Shown here: positions 25,041 through 36,943 of the stretch, piece after piece | Layout of the letters: each line of letters begins with the position of its first letter | How positions within the stretch are numbered: position 1 is the stretch's first letter | Source: Stictocephala bisonia | Taxonomy: Eukaryota > Arthropoda > Insecta > Hemiptera > Membracidae | Direction of reading: 5' to 3' | Length of the DNA: 64,000 nt | Assembly: GCA_035578905.1 (NCBI GenBank) | Contig: JAQJVL010000198.1 | Span: 1,240,001-1,304,000, forward strand | The notes under the pieces: generated by a model | Told to the model about the DNA's origin: nothing | Databases searched by the model: none | Seen by the model: only the letters and a program-made list of their open reading frames with translations | Translations under genes and position numbers: made by a program

Positions 25041-27692
25041 ATAACGCTTGTTCTGGTTCTGCAACAAGATTATTATGTTTGTAAAAAGATCCACAAACGT
25101 CTAGAGTCTTCTATGATATCTTAAGAAATTTTAAATCCAGAGATTAATTTAGTGCATTAGTTATGAATACGTTTACTTGTATAATCTTACCTTTTTTACT
25201 GTGTGAGTCTTTCAAAGAAACTCCTTTTGTTTATGGATGGAGGACAAAAAGTTTGAATATTTCATTTTCTTGGGTAATATCAATTTTGGTTAGGAGAGTC
25301 AGTATCTTCTACGAATGTCATACGAACAACTTCTAACGTAATAGAACCGGATGAAACACGGATCGATATTCTGCATGAAATAACCAGTAACTGCTTTGCA
25401 CAATGTTCCCACACCGTTCCTCTTTTTGCTTTCCTTTATATCTGCTGTTTTATACGCTTCTATTCATCGGTCAAACTCTTATACTCTTCGCTTCTGTAAT
25501 AGGTCTTCATCTGATCCATTATATAATGCCTATTCAACGTGTTTTCTTTGCGGTAGCCCTCTATTCACTCCGCTTATCTCCTCTTTCAGTGGACCCCGAA
25601 CTTTTTACAGTCAATCTGCTCACCTTCTTTCTAACCAATGAAATTATTGTTCATTAATTAATCTTATTCAGTTACAGTTAATGATTTAGTTACATTTTAA
25701 AACATTTTAAACATGTTTTATAAAACAGCATGTCTAGTGTAACAAACCTCGCAACTAATGCTTTTGATACAAGATCTCCTTGTCAGCAAACGAACGCATT
25801 ATTTGCAAATCGCACCCCTTAATGGATTAGGTGTGAAAGTGCCTTATTATACTGAAGCAGAACATCAAAGTGGGTCTGAGGTGGTTAATTGTTCATCTCT
25901 TAAAACGGTCAAGGTGATCTGGGCTTAAAAGAAATTTCATTTCTGTGTTTATTTCCTTCTATTGCCCATGCAAAGAACAAAGAACTAATGGCTTGCATTC
26001 CTGTAATGGCGAGGAATCTCCTTCAACACGGTAAAAAGTCAATTATGTTTACATTCGTTATCCCCTTTAAGAAATATTTGTTCATTTTTGTTATTGTGTG
26101 TTAAATAATTACTTTAGTGTTAGACTAAACATTTTCAGTGTCTGTTATATTATTTTGACTGCATTATAAATGTAGAATACCACCAGCGGGTTCTAATAGG
26201 AACGTGCAGACGGAGATGTACCTATAACTGTCGTGGTTATGGTAGCAGTGACTGACATATGTGTCTGACGTGATAATTGGTAGCAGGGTGGGATATTCTG
26301 GGAGGCAGAGGAAGTGGCTGCCCTTCCTCCTTGGGATGAAAGTATCTATTTCACTCTCTCAGTGATGCCGGTTCTTCTTTATATCGTGATATGAAAGTAC
26401 AGTATTATACTTTGTATAGAAAGTCTTTATATGGCGTGTTTGTATGAAGAAAACTTAAATATTTACTAAACAACGATGTGCAAGACCCGTCAAAACCATT
26501 GATGGGTATATATCATACCACAATTCTGATGATTTTCTATCGTGATCAAGCTTCTCTCTGATATTTTTTCGTTGACATTTGAATGAGAATATAAGAGAGG
26601 TCAGAATCCATTTTATTAAATAATCCAGGTCATACGTGGACGGAAGCCACGTCTTCAACGTTGGCTCTCGTGGGTACAGTTCTTCTCAGAAGCTTTTTTA
26701 AAACGTGAGTACCCTTGCTCATGCGCACAAACCACCTTTTGGTCACGTAGATTCAGTTCGATGCTAGTTTCGGGTAAGTTTGACATTGTAACTGATGATA
26801 TGTTGCTGGCGGTGTAACTTGGCTCGTGGCGAACATTCATCCATCCGACGAATGGACGGACGCCACGCATTGCCTTAACAACTTTCAACATACCGGATAT
26901 CTGTATTTTACCTGTTCGATTATAAATTGTATTTCCAAATACTGAATTTCGTCAAATCATTTCAAACTGCACTTTCATTTTTGTTTGGCGCAGGAAAAAC
27001 TGTATTACTGAATGATTGCAGTAAACGAAGTACGGTATCACATTTAGTGTGGGTACTTGACACGTTGTGATGGCAGACAGACACAATACTCACTAACTAG
27101 CTCTTGATTCATCGATCTTGGACCCATTTACCGGGGGGTGGAGAGCCGTTTCCTGCCCTGGAATGGGCCTTTTGTGCTTTGTCTATTGGTGGTACAGACC
27201 CATTGTCATTGGGCCGCCACGTGCTTTAGCCGTGGACCTTCTGGCCAACTGAATGTTGTAATGCCAAACAAACTCAACATCAAGACTAGAAAGTCTTTCT
27301 ATCGACCTCACTCGAGTAAGATGGGTTCGCTGTTTTGTTTCTGTTCGTTGAGGTACAAAACTCTCCAAATGTACAACTCGGAATGCTAAATAGTCTAGGC
27401 CTTCTTTAGATATTGTGCCTTGCTTTCAATATTGATCTCACATAATACAGTTAAGCCCAGGTTTCGCAAATATTCAATACTTCCCTCTACAGTCGAATGA
27501 TGACCAACTAATATCCCCTGAAAAGCGCTCTTGGCAATCATTAACTATGTGATCCAAAGTTTGAGTTTCCGTTTGCGATCAAATGACAGATCATTTGATA
27601 CTCCTCACTTATATTTCCAGTAGCTGCATCTTCCCACACCTGTGCGAAATCACAAAACACACTCCACTCCTCACCAGGAAGTTCATTCGACC
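25041..27692. other. Left flank of the Tc1 insertion, no recognised gene
   Basis: Apart from the unassigned frame at 26655, only short frames occur. Those at 25396-25657 overlap in two phases and are T-rich, which argues against coding. Confidence 0.4.
26655..26891 (-). CDS. Unassigned ORF, 78 codons
   Basis: An ATG-initiated minus-strand frame (MLKVVKAMRGVRPFVGWMNV..., ending ..KNCTHESQR). GC content and residue mix are more gene-like than the surroundings, but no motif was recognised and no neighbouring exon is apparent. It may be a chance frame in an old repeat. Confidence 0.15.
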   Translation of the reverse strand: MLKVVKAMRGVRPFVGWMNVRHEPSYTASNISSVTMSNLPETSIELNLRDQKVVCAHEQGYSRFKKASEKNCTHESQR

Positions 27693-27694
27693 TA

Positions 27695-27720
27695 CAGTAT
27701 TGTGCGAATTAATGGAATCA
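27695..27720 (+). repeat. Left terminal inverted repeat of the Tc1 element
   Basis: 26 bp starting CAGTATTGTGCG, next to a TA duplication. It matches the right repeat except at position 9 (T here, G in the reversed right end). Confidence 0.95.
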
Positions 27721-27928
27721 CTGTGAAATTTTTCAATATTCACAGTTGGCAACACTACCTACACAGTTGACAGCTGACCAAGCATTGAAAACATAACCTT
27801 ACTTTTCTCTGCCTTTAGTTTGAGTGTGTTTTAAGTCATTTCTTACCAAGCTTGTGTTGTTTTTGGGTTTTTGTACTATTTTGTGTTGTTTTTGGTAACT
27901 AGTGAGTTTGTTTTAGTTTTATTCCAAC

Positions 27929-28948
27929 ATGGATATTACGCCTAAGAAGCGTGAAAAGATTGTCACGTTGAGTGAACACACTACTATGTCACAAAGAGAG
28001 ATTGCTAGAACGTGTGGAGTGAGTCAGGGGGTAGTAAGCAAAATTGTGAAGCGTAAACGAGAAACGGGATCAGTGGATGTGAAAAGGTTAGGAAAATATG
28101 GAAGAAAGAGAAAAACAACACCAGCAGATGATAGATTTTTACTTCGAAAGAGCAAATTGGACCCAAGAAAATCAAGCCAAGACCTACAACAAGATCTAGC
28201 AGCATCAGGTAAGGGGATTCATGACTCAACTGTTCGTAAAAGACTTTTGGAGAGTGGTAGAAGGGCAATTCGTCCACAGAAAAAACAGCTTCTAACTGAA
28301 CGAATGAAGAAACAAAGGCTACTGTGGGCCAAAAAATACTCTAATTGGACTGTAGGCGACTGGAAAAAAGTCCTATATACAGATGAAACCCACTTTATAG
28401 TTCAGGGACAGCGGTCGAAATTCGTTAGGAAGTCTGACAATGAAAAGCTTACACCATCTCATATTGATCAAACCGTAAAACATCCAGCCAAGAAAATGTT
28501 TTGGGGATGTTTTTCATACATAGGGGTTGGATCTTTGGTGCCAATTGAAGGCATGATGAACAGCCAAAAATACAAATCCATGTTGGAAAAGTGTTTGGAC
28601 AAACAACTCCAAAAATGTCAACCCCAAGGAGGAGCGATTCTTCAACAGGACTCTGCTCCCTGTCACAAATCAAAGGAAATGATGGCATTTTTCAAAAATA
28701 AGAAGATTAATGTTTTAGATTGGCCCGGTAATTCGCCCGACCTCAACCCCATTGAAAATTTATGGGCCATTTGCAAAGCTAGACTGCGAAAAATCGACTG
28801 TACCACTAAAATAAAAATGATAGAAGCGGTCATTCAGGTTTGGTATCGAGATGAAAGGATATCTGACAACTGCCAGAAACTCATAGAATCTATGCCAGAA
28901 CGGGTAAAAGCATTAATTGCTGCCAAAGGGGGACATATTTCCTACTGA
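27929..28948 (+). CDS. Tc1-like transposase, intact, 339 residues
   Basis: The enzyme binds the inverted repeats and moves the element by cut and paste into TA sites. Residues 6-41 form a first helix-turn-helix (SQREIARTCGVSQGVVSKIV). A basic linker around 54-64 (KYGRKRKTT) occupies the place of the GRPR hook, and residues 65-112 form a second helix-turn-helix (ESGRR near 108). The catalytic triad is complete: D152 in YTDETHF, D241 in LQQDSAPCH, and E276 in SPDLNPIENLW. Thirty-four residues separate the second D and the E, hence DD34E, the Tc1 signature. The length is normal for the family. The ATG at 27929 is the first in frame and leaves a leader of about 208 bp after the left repeat. An AATAAA lies at 28998, between the stop and the right repeat. 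No stop or frameshift is present, so the protein may be functional. Confidence 0.96.
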   Translation: MDITPKKREKIVTLSEHTTMSQREIARTCGVSQGVVSKIVKRKRETGSVDVKRLGKYGRKRKTTPADDRFLLRKSKLDPRKSSQDLQQDLAASGKGIHDSTVRKRLLESGRRAIRPQKKQLLTERMKKQRLLWAKKYSNWTVGDWKKVLYTDETHFIVQGQRSKFVRKSDNEKLTPSHIDQTVKHPAKKMFWGCFSYIGVGSLVPIEGMMNSQKYKSMLEKCLDKQLQKCQPQGGAILQQDSAPCHKSKEMMAFFKNKKINVLDWPGNSPDLNPIENLWAICKARLRKIDCTTKIKMIEAVIQVWYRDERISDNCQKLIESMPERVKALIAAKGGHISY

Positions 28949-29027
28949 ATGCTGTAAGTTTACCTTTATAGTTTTGTCGAAATATAATTTTTTACTAAAT
29001 AAACTGTTTTTTCATTAAAACAGCCTA

Positions 29028-29053
29028 TGATTCCATTAATTCGCCCAATACTG
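29028..29053 (-). repeat. Right terminal inverted repeat of the Tc1 element
   Basis: The reverse complement starts CAGTATTGGGCG and is followed outward by TA at 29054-29055. Confidence 0.95.
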
Positions 29054-29055
29054 TA

Positions 29056-31108
29056 GGATAGTCATAGGTGCTGACACCAGAATATTGTCACGACCGTCAA
29101 ACATTAATCAAGTTGACTCCTAGTGGGTTTTGGTGAGAATCTTCTTGTACTTCTTCAAACTTTGTTTTCCTTCCAATGTAGCCTATCACAGTTTCAAAGT
29201 CGAAAATCAAATTTGATTTTCGCCTTTATTTCTTATAGACTAGTGAACCAACGAAGGCTGTATCAATAAACATTTGGGAGATTTCCGATAGAGAGTATAT
29301 GGAAATAATTTTTACTCCAAAAAGTGGCCTTAAATCAAGTAGTAAACAATATTTAACTTTTTATGGTATTCAAGTCCAAGGCCCATCTACATTAAAATGT
29401 CGTCCCTTGAGAGGTAAGTAACGTTATTCAGATACGTCTCAATAAAATAAGATAAAAATCTTTCCACCAAGAGGTTTTTCTACCTATACCTTCCCAAGAA
29501 TGTGTACGTGCACCGGTCGTCTCCAGACGCAGTCTATGTAACATGTGCACGCCGAAGGCAGATTTACGCCGCGTTTCTCCTTCGGTTTGCGTGACTTGTC
29601 TGTTCACCAGAGTGCTAGGCGGAGGAGACACTAGGATGGAGTGCATTGCCATTGCAATGCAATGCGGGAAATGCAAGTCGGTGAGATCAAAGAGGACGTT
29701 GGCGGACCTCCAGACCTGCCTGAGGGCATGGAACACGTGCGTGTTTACAACCATGTCAATTTTACGATTTTTGTGAATATGTAATATGTAGCATTACAGA
29801 CTCCATGAATGTACGAGATTATTTGAGATTGTAATACGCAAAGAATTAATCAGCTACCACAAGAACATGACCTCAACGTACCATTGAAGTCACGAAGTAA
29901 GGTAAAAAAGCCACACTGTTATTCTTATGGTTACTGAGGTACATGGGCTGACACAGTTGATAGATGAGCATGTGTACTTTAACACAGACAGTCTGTTTAT
30001 AACTCTTGTAGCCTAATTGCGTAGTTAATCTAACTTCATATCTTTTGATACATTAACTCCTAATGGCTAACTAAAGTCAAAAACACCTTTATGATTTAGC
30101 CTTCCGACCTTATTTACTTTTATTACGTACTCAACTTCTTAGTGTCATTAATTGATGGCCAACCCACCTGCCGTTAATTACGAACTCTCTCCAGCCTCAA
30201 TATAAATCAGCACAATATTAAAAAACCAACCAATTAATGCAAATTAAAAATGTATTTCTTATGAAGTTGAAGTTTCATTTAATAGGCGAAGAATGTTATA
30301 TTTGACCATAAGTTGATTTTTAATTAATATACAGTTAAAATATGTGCACATTTAAATGTCATTCTTAATTTAAGGCTGATTCTTAATATTATAAAATAAA
30401 CACCTATTGTTATTACTTAGCCTATTTACAAATATGTTTTTATTTAAAAGCTAACTATTACTTAACTATATGAATAAATCCATAACATTAAAAGTGTAAC
30501 TTAATTAAGTACCGATGAGGTTAAGGCGCTCAAACTTGATATAGAGGTTAATACTGTAACATCATACATTTTTGTTAGGTAACAGTGTAAATTTTGACCG
30601 GTACATTTTGTTATACACTTTTCATTTTCGTTTACGTGGCTGCTAGAGATCGTCCTTGCACTTTCTGCTTGTTACTTTCGTGGCCGTTGGCTCAGCCCTT
30701 GGTTTGTTCCGTCGTTCCGACTCTCGGTCTGCCTGTTTGACGTCTCGCTTTCATTGTCGTCCTCCACCAGTCTCCCGGACCAGTCGCCCGTAACCCTATC
30801 CCTTTCTGGACTTGAGCCATTCCCCGTTTAAGCTCAACTTACTTTTTAGTGGGGGATGGGTCTCAACAGTATGTTCAAGTTTTTTAAAAATTGCGACCTT
30901 TTAACTTGACTCGAAATAAAAACTTAAGAAGACATAAGTAACATTTAAAATGGATTAATACATCCAACGAGCCCTTCTTTGGCACAACCTAGTCTTAAAT
31001 AACGAAGGACAACTTTGATTGCTGTAAATTATGCTGCGCTTCAGTCGGGAAGTTGCTTACTAGAGCCACTTTCAACAATTATGGTGGTTTCAACCACGGT
31101 AAATAGAA
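29056..31108. other. Right flank of the Tc1 insertion, no recognised gene
   Basis: A GC-rich island at 29500-29750 is open on both strands for 77 and 108 codons without a motif. A pyrimidine-rich patch lies at 30650-30830. The rest is AT-rich. Confidence 0.4.
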
Positions 31109-31473
31109 CATACTGTAGGTATCACGGCGAGGCTGCGCAGTAGACTGAGGTGACAGTGACGTCACATGGGCGAACAGCTGATTTGCTGCCAGGAAGTGAA
31201 TTAATTCCATTCCACTAAAACTTTTATTTTATGCTTTGTAAAAATTTGTTATCATGTTTTTTGTCATCTAATTTATAGTTTGTTGCGTTAAATTTGTTAC
31301 AAAATGTATTATAGGATAATAACTAATATGCCGTATTAAGCAGTTTTCAGTTGTATAACTTAAAACTTTTAAACATTTATGTAAAATTTATTTTGTAGCA
31401 ATTCTTGAATCTTAAGTATTTTATTGCGGTTTGTTTTAATTTTTATTATAACATTTAATATAGGACAACAACA

Positions 31474-31592
31474 ATGCCCTGGCGTGTAGTTGCTTGTTGT
31501 CGAAATAGTGAAATACAATATAACAAAGGTAATTAATACTTAATTTCATTCTTTCCCGAAAGGAAAATGTATGCGTAATGCCTAAATACGTG
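31474..31592 (+). pseudogene. THAP-domain start of the P-type transposase (broken)
   Basis: MPWRVVACCRNSEIQYNK begins at the ATG at 31474 with the C-x(0-4)-C spacing at the N-terminus of THAP fingers. The FHSFPKG text follows about 50 bp later in another frame, as in the F-H-x-F-P block of THAP domains. A possible donor 'aaaggtaat' separates them, so either a lost intron border or a frameshift explains the change of frame. Confidence 0.6.
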
Positions 31593-32393
31593 CACGAAGG
31601 CTGACAATGCTCGTAGTTATAAACAGTTTCATACAAATTATTTTCATATAGATTTTAAGGGTGAAACTTTAAATATAAAACAGAGTAGAAAACTAAAACT
31701 ATCGTCAGTTAAATATATTAACATACTAAATTGACGTATGTTCCAAATTCTAGCGAAAGAAATAAAATAGCAAAGACTCGGCAAAGGAAAAAATCGTTTA
31801 TTCCTTTTGCAAGAGACAGGAAATAACCGAAATTCGGAACTTCTGTCTGCGTGTGTATATGAGGGCTGTACAAATACTATATTACTCATATTTTACACCT
31901 CGAAAACGTTTCAGCAGTAAATAAGGAATTATAATGATTTTTAAATGATAATATGTAATTATAAAACAACGATTCTATTAAATGGCACAGAAACTACAAT
32001 TACCGGTAACGAAAACAAAAATGTACGTTTCAACCGCAGTTATGAAATTTTGAAACCCTGTTTAAGAATTCCAGAAGGAGGTAGGGCCTAATAACTTTTG
32101 GAAAATGTATCCGCTGGTCATAGAAGATATATCTAAAGCGGTAACATTACGTTGATTATCTTAAAATTTCTAAATGTTGTACGAGCTGTTTTGAAATGAT
32201 TTTTTCTAAGTGAAATAACAATCAAACATCGTTTGTTGTATATATAATTAACACCTGGATTTATTGACACAAGCGTTAACATTTTAAAAGTCCATGCACC
32301 TGTGTTTTCGGATTTTGAAAATAGGCTAATGTCATTTTATCTTATTATGAGATGAAGTTATAACCAGACTTTTGCTATGACAGTAGGCCTATT

Positions 32394-32572
32394 GATGATC
32401 AAATGTTAGGACTCCATAACAACGTCCAAGTAGTTGTAAGAAATTTGGTTGGAAAATGGAAGTAGCCAGTATTTTACGAATCTGACAAAGCAATAGGAGA
32501 ACATCTGCTACATGATACATAAGCAAGTCGAAAAAAAGTTGACTTTCATGTTCATCTTGTGACGTGGAAGGC
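32394..32572 (+). pseudogene. P-type transposase, RNase H-like region (broken)
   Basis: One plus-strand frame reads DDQMLGLHNNVQVVVRNLVG, KWK, stop, PVFYESDKAIGEHLLHDT, stop. In related proteins this segment lies in the catalytic domain, after the first acidic residue. Four stops follow within 60 codons, so it cannot be expressed. Confidence 0.65.
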
Positions 32573-33436
32573 TCTAATAGGAGCTTGTTTAATGGTTTAA
32601 AAGTAGGACTGAACACAACTAGTTTTATACAAAGTCAAGTGATGAAGAACGTCGTGTGTGGTTCTTTTAGTGATGTACCTTTTGCACTAAAGATGGAAAA
32701 ATAATTAAGAAATATTTTTTTTAACGTCTAAGTTTACTTGTTTTGTAAATTATCAAGGAGACCTAAAATATGATCATAAATTGACAATAATCCATCTTCT
32801 TGTAGCTAGTACTGAAAGACAAAATGGCTGTAAAGCTGCTGAGTTTATCTCTGGAACTGTAGCTTCAGCAAATAAGTCTAATAAAAATCAGGTGAATATA
32901 CACAACAATTGTAATTTGCTCTATTACACAACTTCTTAACTACAGTGTTTTATTTATTAGTTGTAGGCATGATTGCATATACGGTAGATGTTACTGTAAT
33001 TGTTACATTGATTAAGAAAATTAATTCCAAATAGAAAATAGTACTCAGCATACGTTATATAAAAATTTAAATGATGAAATAAAATGTTTTTCGAATATTT
33101 TAATTCAGCTAAATGTAATAATCTCTTGGAAGATTTATGTTATAATGTAAGTAAGGAATTTTAAAACATAATTTTATTATTTTTGTCATTCATGAAATAT
33201 AAAATAATTAATTGTTTAAGTATAATCATTACAAAATATGTCTGCCTTAATCCGAATCAAAAGTTTCAAGTCTAATTTAAATTAAAACTTCTTAAAAAAT
33301 AAAAATTATAACAAACGGAATTGTCCAGTAAACCTTTCCCACACATGTCCGTAAAGCTGCCACTTCGCCCATGTGACGTCAAGCTACATGTAAGTGGAAA
33401 GTAGTGGGGGGAAATGCGCGTGTTACCTACCGTATG

Positions 33437-36400
33437 TTTTAGTTACCATGTCTTCAACAATGTCGAAACGCAGTATACCTTACAGTTATTAAAGTTTTGT
33501 CTCTCCGTTACCAGTGATTATGTTTTGACAAACAAGAGCTCATTTGTATTCGCCAAATAATAAAAATACATAATATTATTAATCCCTTTAATAATTTTGA
33601 GCGTTTTAACCTCAGTGGTTCTTATATTACAAAAATGTCTTTAAAATACACACACAGACAGACAATAAAACATTTTAGGCCCTATTTTTATAAAAAAAAT
33701 TCTTTTATCATTTTGACTAAAGAAACCGCATTCTTAAGTTTGAGAACATGGTTTTGGAGGTTTTGGATACACCATTTTTGGAACGTTAAAATGTAATTGT
33801 AATAGTTAGTTTATGTTAGATAGTAATCTCAATCCTTCCTAGTCACATATATCATTTTGGTGCATGCTTAGTATTATTTTTAATTAATAGTGTTTTTCAG
33901 CTACTGTATATTTATTTATGCTTAGTTAATGTAATCTCATTTCAGTCTGATTGGAATATTGATTTAATTGTGTTTTTAAATTTTTTCGTTGATATCGTGA
34001 TCTTGGCAGCGCCTAATTGGTTATATTAATTTCACCCAGTTAACATTTTTTATATTTAGTAAAAGTTCATTTTGTTGTACCCCAATCTAGGATCTAGGTT
34101 AAAATGTAGATAATTATTAATGTAGATAAGTTTATTAGTTTAAGAACGTAGTTTTATAATATGTTTGTTTAGATGTAATTTAGTTTTTAGCACTTGAAAA
34201 AGATTTGGGTTTTACCAAATCGAAACGTCATGATTGATATTTTTCACATAATGATGGCAAATGTCCAACAACTTTTGTCTTCCTCGTCTGATACCCTGTA
34301 TACATAAATGTACGGCTGCAACTAATATTACACATTTAAAACTTAAAACATAGGTAGGCCTACATATTGTGCTTGTCAGGAGATCGAACCTATCTTTAAA
34401 AGGGAATTGTTTGCTTATGGTGTAATGAAAGAAAGGGTTTAGGAGGAGTGTTTCCTTTGATACCGTATAATGTATCTTGTATGTATATACATGTAGTAGC
34501 TATAAGGTGTACTAATGAAATTGCTATCTACTGCTAAGGAAGAGTTGAATATAATAATTATTACGGTAATCTTTAGGGGGCCGTATGTGACACATCCCTT
34601 ACAAGTGACCACTAACAACCTTTACCACTATTACAAAATCCTTGGTTTAAAATTAATAGAAGCGCCGCAAATGTACGGGCCGCGAATGGCATGGAACCGT
34701 CTTGTACACGGTTACGAAAGATTATATCCCTCTTGAGATACCTCCGTTTTAAATATCTTTGTTAGTATTTCAAAGTTGTTTAGAAATTTTTCACAACGAT
34801 ATCCCAAATTTTCCACTCTCATGAGCCCACTTGAGAAAACTGCGCGGGTTAAAGATCCCGATAACCAATAAAATGTTAAACACTTAATCCAGATGGACTT
34901 GCGGGTGGAGGAGCCGGTCCACAAGGTCTTGATGACTTCTTGTCTCCATGCCGGACATTCCGCGCTCTCAGCTCTGACCAAACTTGGCCTACTGACCACG
35001 TGATCGGCTACTATAAACCACCCCGACACGGGCTCCAGACAATTAGTTTTTGTCGTCTGTATAAATAGCCCAGTGTCCGTATAAGGAAGTGGTCCGGCGG
35101 CTACCGTCACTGACTGGACTCCAGCCGACTTGTCACCCGGAATTAGGTGACATGGAGTAAGGTATCGACTAATTGTCGATGATAAAGGGAAAAGTGTGAC
35201 CTTCAGTCACATTCTTTAGAACTCGTCGGTGAATCACGTTGAAAAAGCTGCGATCAAACTCAATCACTAAAAAACGATTCGTGAATTGTCCTTAATTTAT
35301 TTGGCGTGGAAGATTTATTTTATTTTCGATTTTGACACCGGCTTTTAGTATAATCATTGACTTTATACACAAATAGATTTTCCATTCAATGTTCTCAAAA
35401 TATCAGCCATTTTTGTGGTCCATTGTGGAGCGCTAGTGTAGCCTCATGTAAGTGTAATGCAGTTTAAACCGCTGTAGTTGCGGGCCTCACTACCTAACCA
35501 AATTACTGCCACAAATATACCTATTATATGGAATATCTATTGTATGTGTTTATAATCAAGGCTTTAATTAATTATACATCAAGTTCACAATGGAAATACA
35601 AATTACGTGACAGATTAATTACCTTTTGTTTACATTCGATAAAACCGTTATTTGTTAATTATTTTCTGTTGTGAAGTTTGGCATTTGAAATAAAAATTAC
35701 TTTTTGAATTTCCTGCTTGTTGAACATAGTGATTCATGTTCGTGAAACGGTTGAGAAATAGTAATCGACAAAGAATAAAATTTTGAGTTTTGTGCTCTGA
35801 ACTATGCTTCAGATTGATGGGGGTCTGTAGAGATCAAAACCTCTGATTATTTCTGGCGCGATTTCTGATCAGTACGAATTTATTCTCCAAATGTTCTAAA
35901 ATAATAATAATAACAATAAAAAAATAGCTAAAAATGTTGAATAAATCCTTAATCTTGATTGCATTTGCCATTTTGTTGTCTTTTAACTTCAACTACTTTT
36001 TCAGTATAACTATTTTAATAACATGTAACACAAGCAGAAAAAACTGTAAACAATCAACATTTCCAATTAAAATACCCGTAAAATGACATACAACATAAGA
36101 TCATAGGAAAAGTACGTTAAATATAAGTTTATCCGTTTAACATTAGTCTTACGGGAGATTAGATCAAAGATTACCCCTCCAACCCCCCTTAATTTTCACA
36201 AGAAGATGATCGGATCACAGAATCCAAAACGCTGTGAATGTATTGCCCGTTTGACGCTTTATCACTAAACTGTCGTATTTCCACAACAATTTACGCACAT
36301 TTAACTCTGTAGATTACTTTTAATTAATTGATTCATTTAATTGGTGATTAATATTTCCGATTTATTTAGTTGTTACCTTCATCAACGATTAAATATAACT

Positions 36401-36535
36401 TCATAAAATGGCATAAACTATTAAGGTTGTTCGTCCGGGCGCCCAGTTTAGCGCTCTAATGATTTTAGTTCTAGATTTCATCGCAGCTTACATTATTACA
36501 TATGAGACGCCGACACAACGTTGTTGGTATTTTAA
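33437..36535. other. Long AT-rich stretch without recognised gene
   Basis: No element end or array was identified. A patch at 34840-35150 is GC-richer and open on the minus strand for 132 codons, but no domain was recognised and the frame runs into AT-rich sequence. Confidence 0.4.
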
Positions 36536-36943
36536 GGCGAATATGAATGGTTATATGAGTGTAGGATGAGTGTGGATGAGCGTAGTCTGGTTACTAACTG
36601 AGTTCAACTGTTCCTCAGAAAGGGCAATTTATTAATAGCCCAACAGCCAGGGCAACTAAGGGACCTACAGCTTTACGTGGTATCCGAACCACGTAGTGCT
36701 GGCCTGATTTTCAGCTAATTGACAAGCCTGATACTCAGTTATCTCCCCCACACAACATCCGTACAATGATTATCACCCAACATGGACACCCCAGACTTCT
36801 CTAGTAGTGTCCACGCCGATAGCAACCATTGAGCGGACGCCATGTCGGTATTAAGAGGAACGAGCATCCAACCTATCGCCTACAATCTCCCAAACACTTT
36901 GTCCTCATGTAGCTGGGTTACAGCACTGCGCCACCAGTGCCGA
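36536..36943 (-). mobile_element. SINE-like dispersed repeat, family S1, copy 4
   Basis: The most complete copy. It matches the one at 9785 almost word for word ('ggacctacagctttacgtgg', 'gattttcagcta', 'caccccagacttctctagta', 'gcaaccattgagcggacgcc') and retains the right end 'tagctgggttacagcactgc' plus 'gccaccagtgccgac'. On the minus strand this end gives an A-box-like 'ggtggcgcagtgctgtaa', so this is the 5' head. Confidence 0.8.

Larger units (their letters stand above)
27695..29053 (+). mobile_element. Complete Tc1-type DNA transposon, 1359 bp
   Basis: The ends are 26-bp inverted repeats beginning CAGTATTGTGCGAATT on the left (27695-27720) and, reversed, CAGTATTGGGCGAATT on the right (29028-29053); they differ at one base. 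TA flanks both ends (27693-27694 and 29054-29055), the standard target duplication of this superfamily. Between them lies one intact transposase frame. Nearly identical ends and an unbroken frame mean that this insertion is young. Confidence 0.96.
31109..33436 (+). mobile_element. Decayed P-superfamily transposon with THAP and RNase H-like remnants
   Basis: The outer ends are inverted: 'catactgtaggtatcacgg' at 31109 and, reversed, 'catacggtaggtaacacg' ending at 33436. About 50 bp inward a second inverted word follows, 'tgacgtcacatgggcgaa' (31157-31174 and reversed 33364-33381). Inside, all on the plus strand, are the start of a THAP zinc finger at 31474 (MPWRVVACCRNSE), a shifted continuation at 31543 (FHSFPKGKCMRNA), and a piece of P-type transposase at 32394-32490 (VVVRNLVGKWK, stop, PVFYESDKAIGEHLL). 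A likely late block lies near 32822 (GCKAAEFISGTVASANKS). Stops and frameshifts are frequent. No 8-bp target duplication remains. The superfamily call rests on the THAP plus VRNL.GKWKQP..Y text, which I know from P elements and THAP9-type proteins. Confidence 0.72.

Noticed and set aside
25396..25657. Membrane-protein-like ORFs in two overlapping frames
   Set aside because: Both frames are T-rich and equally open, neither has a recognised motif, and no splice signals support an exon.
29428..29776. GC-rich island with ORFs on both strands
   Set aside because: Both strands are open in the same interval and neither product resembles a known family. It was left as unassigned sequence.
34712..35110. 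132-codon minus-strand ORF
   Set aside because: No motif, its last third lies in AT-rich sequence, and there are no supporting splice sites.
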